From Phymorhynchus buccinoides (lineage: Eukaryota > Mollusca > Gastropoda > Neogastropoda > Raphitomidae): DNA of 64,000 bases. Below, one piece after another: positions 63,266 to 64,000 of the stretch (its first letter is position 1; each line of letters begins with the position of its first letter). The stretch lies in NCBI GenBank assembly GCA_017654935.2, contig CM065706.1:9791431-9855430 (forward strand), given 5' to 3'. The notes beneath the pieces are model-generated. The model was not told the DNA's origin. It was given only the letters and a program-made list of their open reading frames with translations, and did no database searches. Made by a program: the position numbers and the translations under genes.

Positions 63266-63845
63266 CTACTTCTTCTGCGTTCCCAGGCCATATGGCCATA
63301 ATGGGTAAGGTACGTATGTGTCCGGTTTTCAGTTTTCACTGGTCTCCCTACTGCGTACAGCTCAAAGGAGAAAAATTATTTGGAAGATTTTTTTTTTTAA
63401 AGGCAGGAGAATGGGCCAATAAGTCGGAAAGATAGTAGATGATAGAAAGCAAAGGGAAAAGGCAGAGTCAAAGAGAGTGGCAGATTAGAGGAAGTTACAA
63501 GCACAGAACTTCCAGAAGGTGGGGGAACTGCGTACAGCCAACACATTCCGATTTCGGAGGAGCTCAAAGGAAAACAAATATTTGGAAGATTTTTTTTTTT
63601 TTAAAGGCAGGAGAATGGGCCAATAAGTCAGAAATATAGCAGATGATAGAAAGCAAAGGGAAAAGGCAGAGTCAACGAGAGTGGCAGATTAGAGGAAGCT
63701 ACAAGCACAGAAATTCCAGAAGGTGGGGGAACTATATTTACGAAAGACCCCCCTGGTATCCCCACAGGGAGAGACTGGTGGAGGGGGCGGGGTCGTCCAG
63801 CTCCCCCCGTATGGAGGCACGAGGCATCCACCCACTGCCCCGGTG
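63266..63845 (+). mobile_element. Dispersed repeat, GCGTTCCCAGGCCATATGG family, partly duplicated
   Basis: gcgttcccaggccatatggc to catccacccactgcccc. The middle (ctcaaaggagaaaaattatt to ccagaaggtgggggaact) occurs twice in tandem, at about 63361-63529 and 63562-63731. Confidence 0.65.
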
Positions 63846-64000
63846 CTTCTAGAAAATCCTGAGAAATACCAAGCTAAGGCATGACTCGGGCACTGGCAAG
63901 TGATGACAGGAACATGATATGGAAAGAAGTGAGAAAAGCAGATTGCTCCTCAATGTTTGGCTCACTTGTGTTAGCGTGTTCCGTTAACACGAAGTGAGTC
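63846..64000. other. Right edge, nothing supported
   Basis: No repeat match or exon recognised. Confidence 0.4.

Overview
This is eukaryotic nuclear DNA, most likely from a mollusc and probably a gastropod. The evidence is intron-rich animal genes, very long CA, GA and CTA microsatellites, and a dense mix of MITEs, SINE-like repeats, LINE fragments, Helitrons and a DIRS-type retrotransposon. The taxon is an inference; no diagnostic marker is present.

Two host genes can be rebuilt exon by exon with consistent splice phases. On the minus strand, 9084 down to 3025 holds the first four coding exons (376 codons) of a TTC39C-like tetratricopeptide protein; its 3' part lies beyond the left edge. 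On the plus strand, 30363 to 61833 holds thirteen coding exons (about 1543 codons) of the single invertebrate-type CAMSAP/Patronin, a microtubule minus-end binding protein. These cover the calponin-homology domain, a 3055-base central exon with two coiled-coil segments, and a third coiled coil. The C-terminal CKK domain must lie right of the window. A possible extra 5' exon is at 27951-28223. The genes are head to head, separated by about 20 kb of microsatellite- and transposon-rich DNA.

Layout: 1-2450 transposon debris; 2458-9084 TTC39C-like gene; 9085-27900 intergenic (palindromic MITEs, a LINE 3' end, foldback elements, huge simple repeats, TA-flanked MITEs); 27950-62000 CAMSAP with an intact-structure but mutated DIRS element (49546-55532) inserted into a LINE fragment in one intron; 62000-64000 more repeats.

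The most unusual signal is that at least eight exon edges in these two genes have been copied in tandem together with their own splice site and adjoining intron. This makes arrays of 2 to 7 units at roughly 70-160 base spacing. Acceptor-side copies lie upstream of the true exon and donor-side copies downstream, so every true exon sits at the array border next to intact coding sequence. The window also shows several nested insertions whose empty sites survive in the same window. These fix the ends and target sites of a Helitron family (A/T target) and a TTAA-target MITE family.
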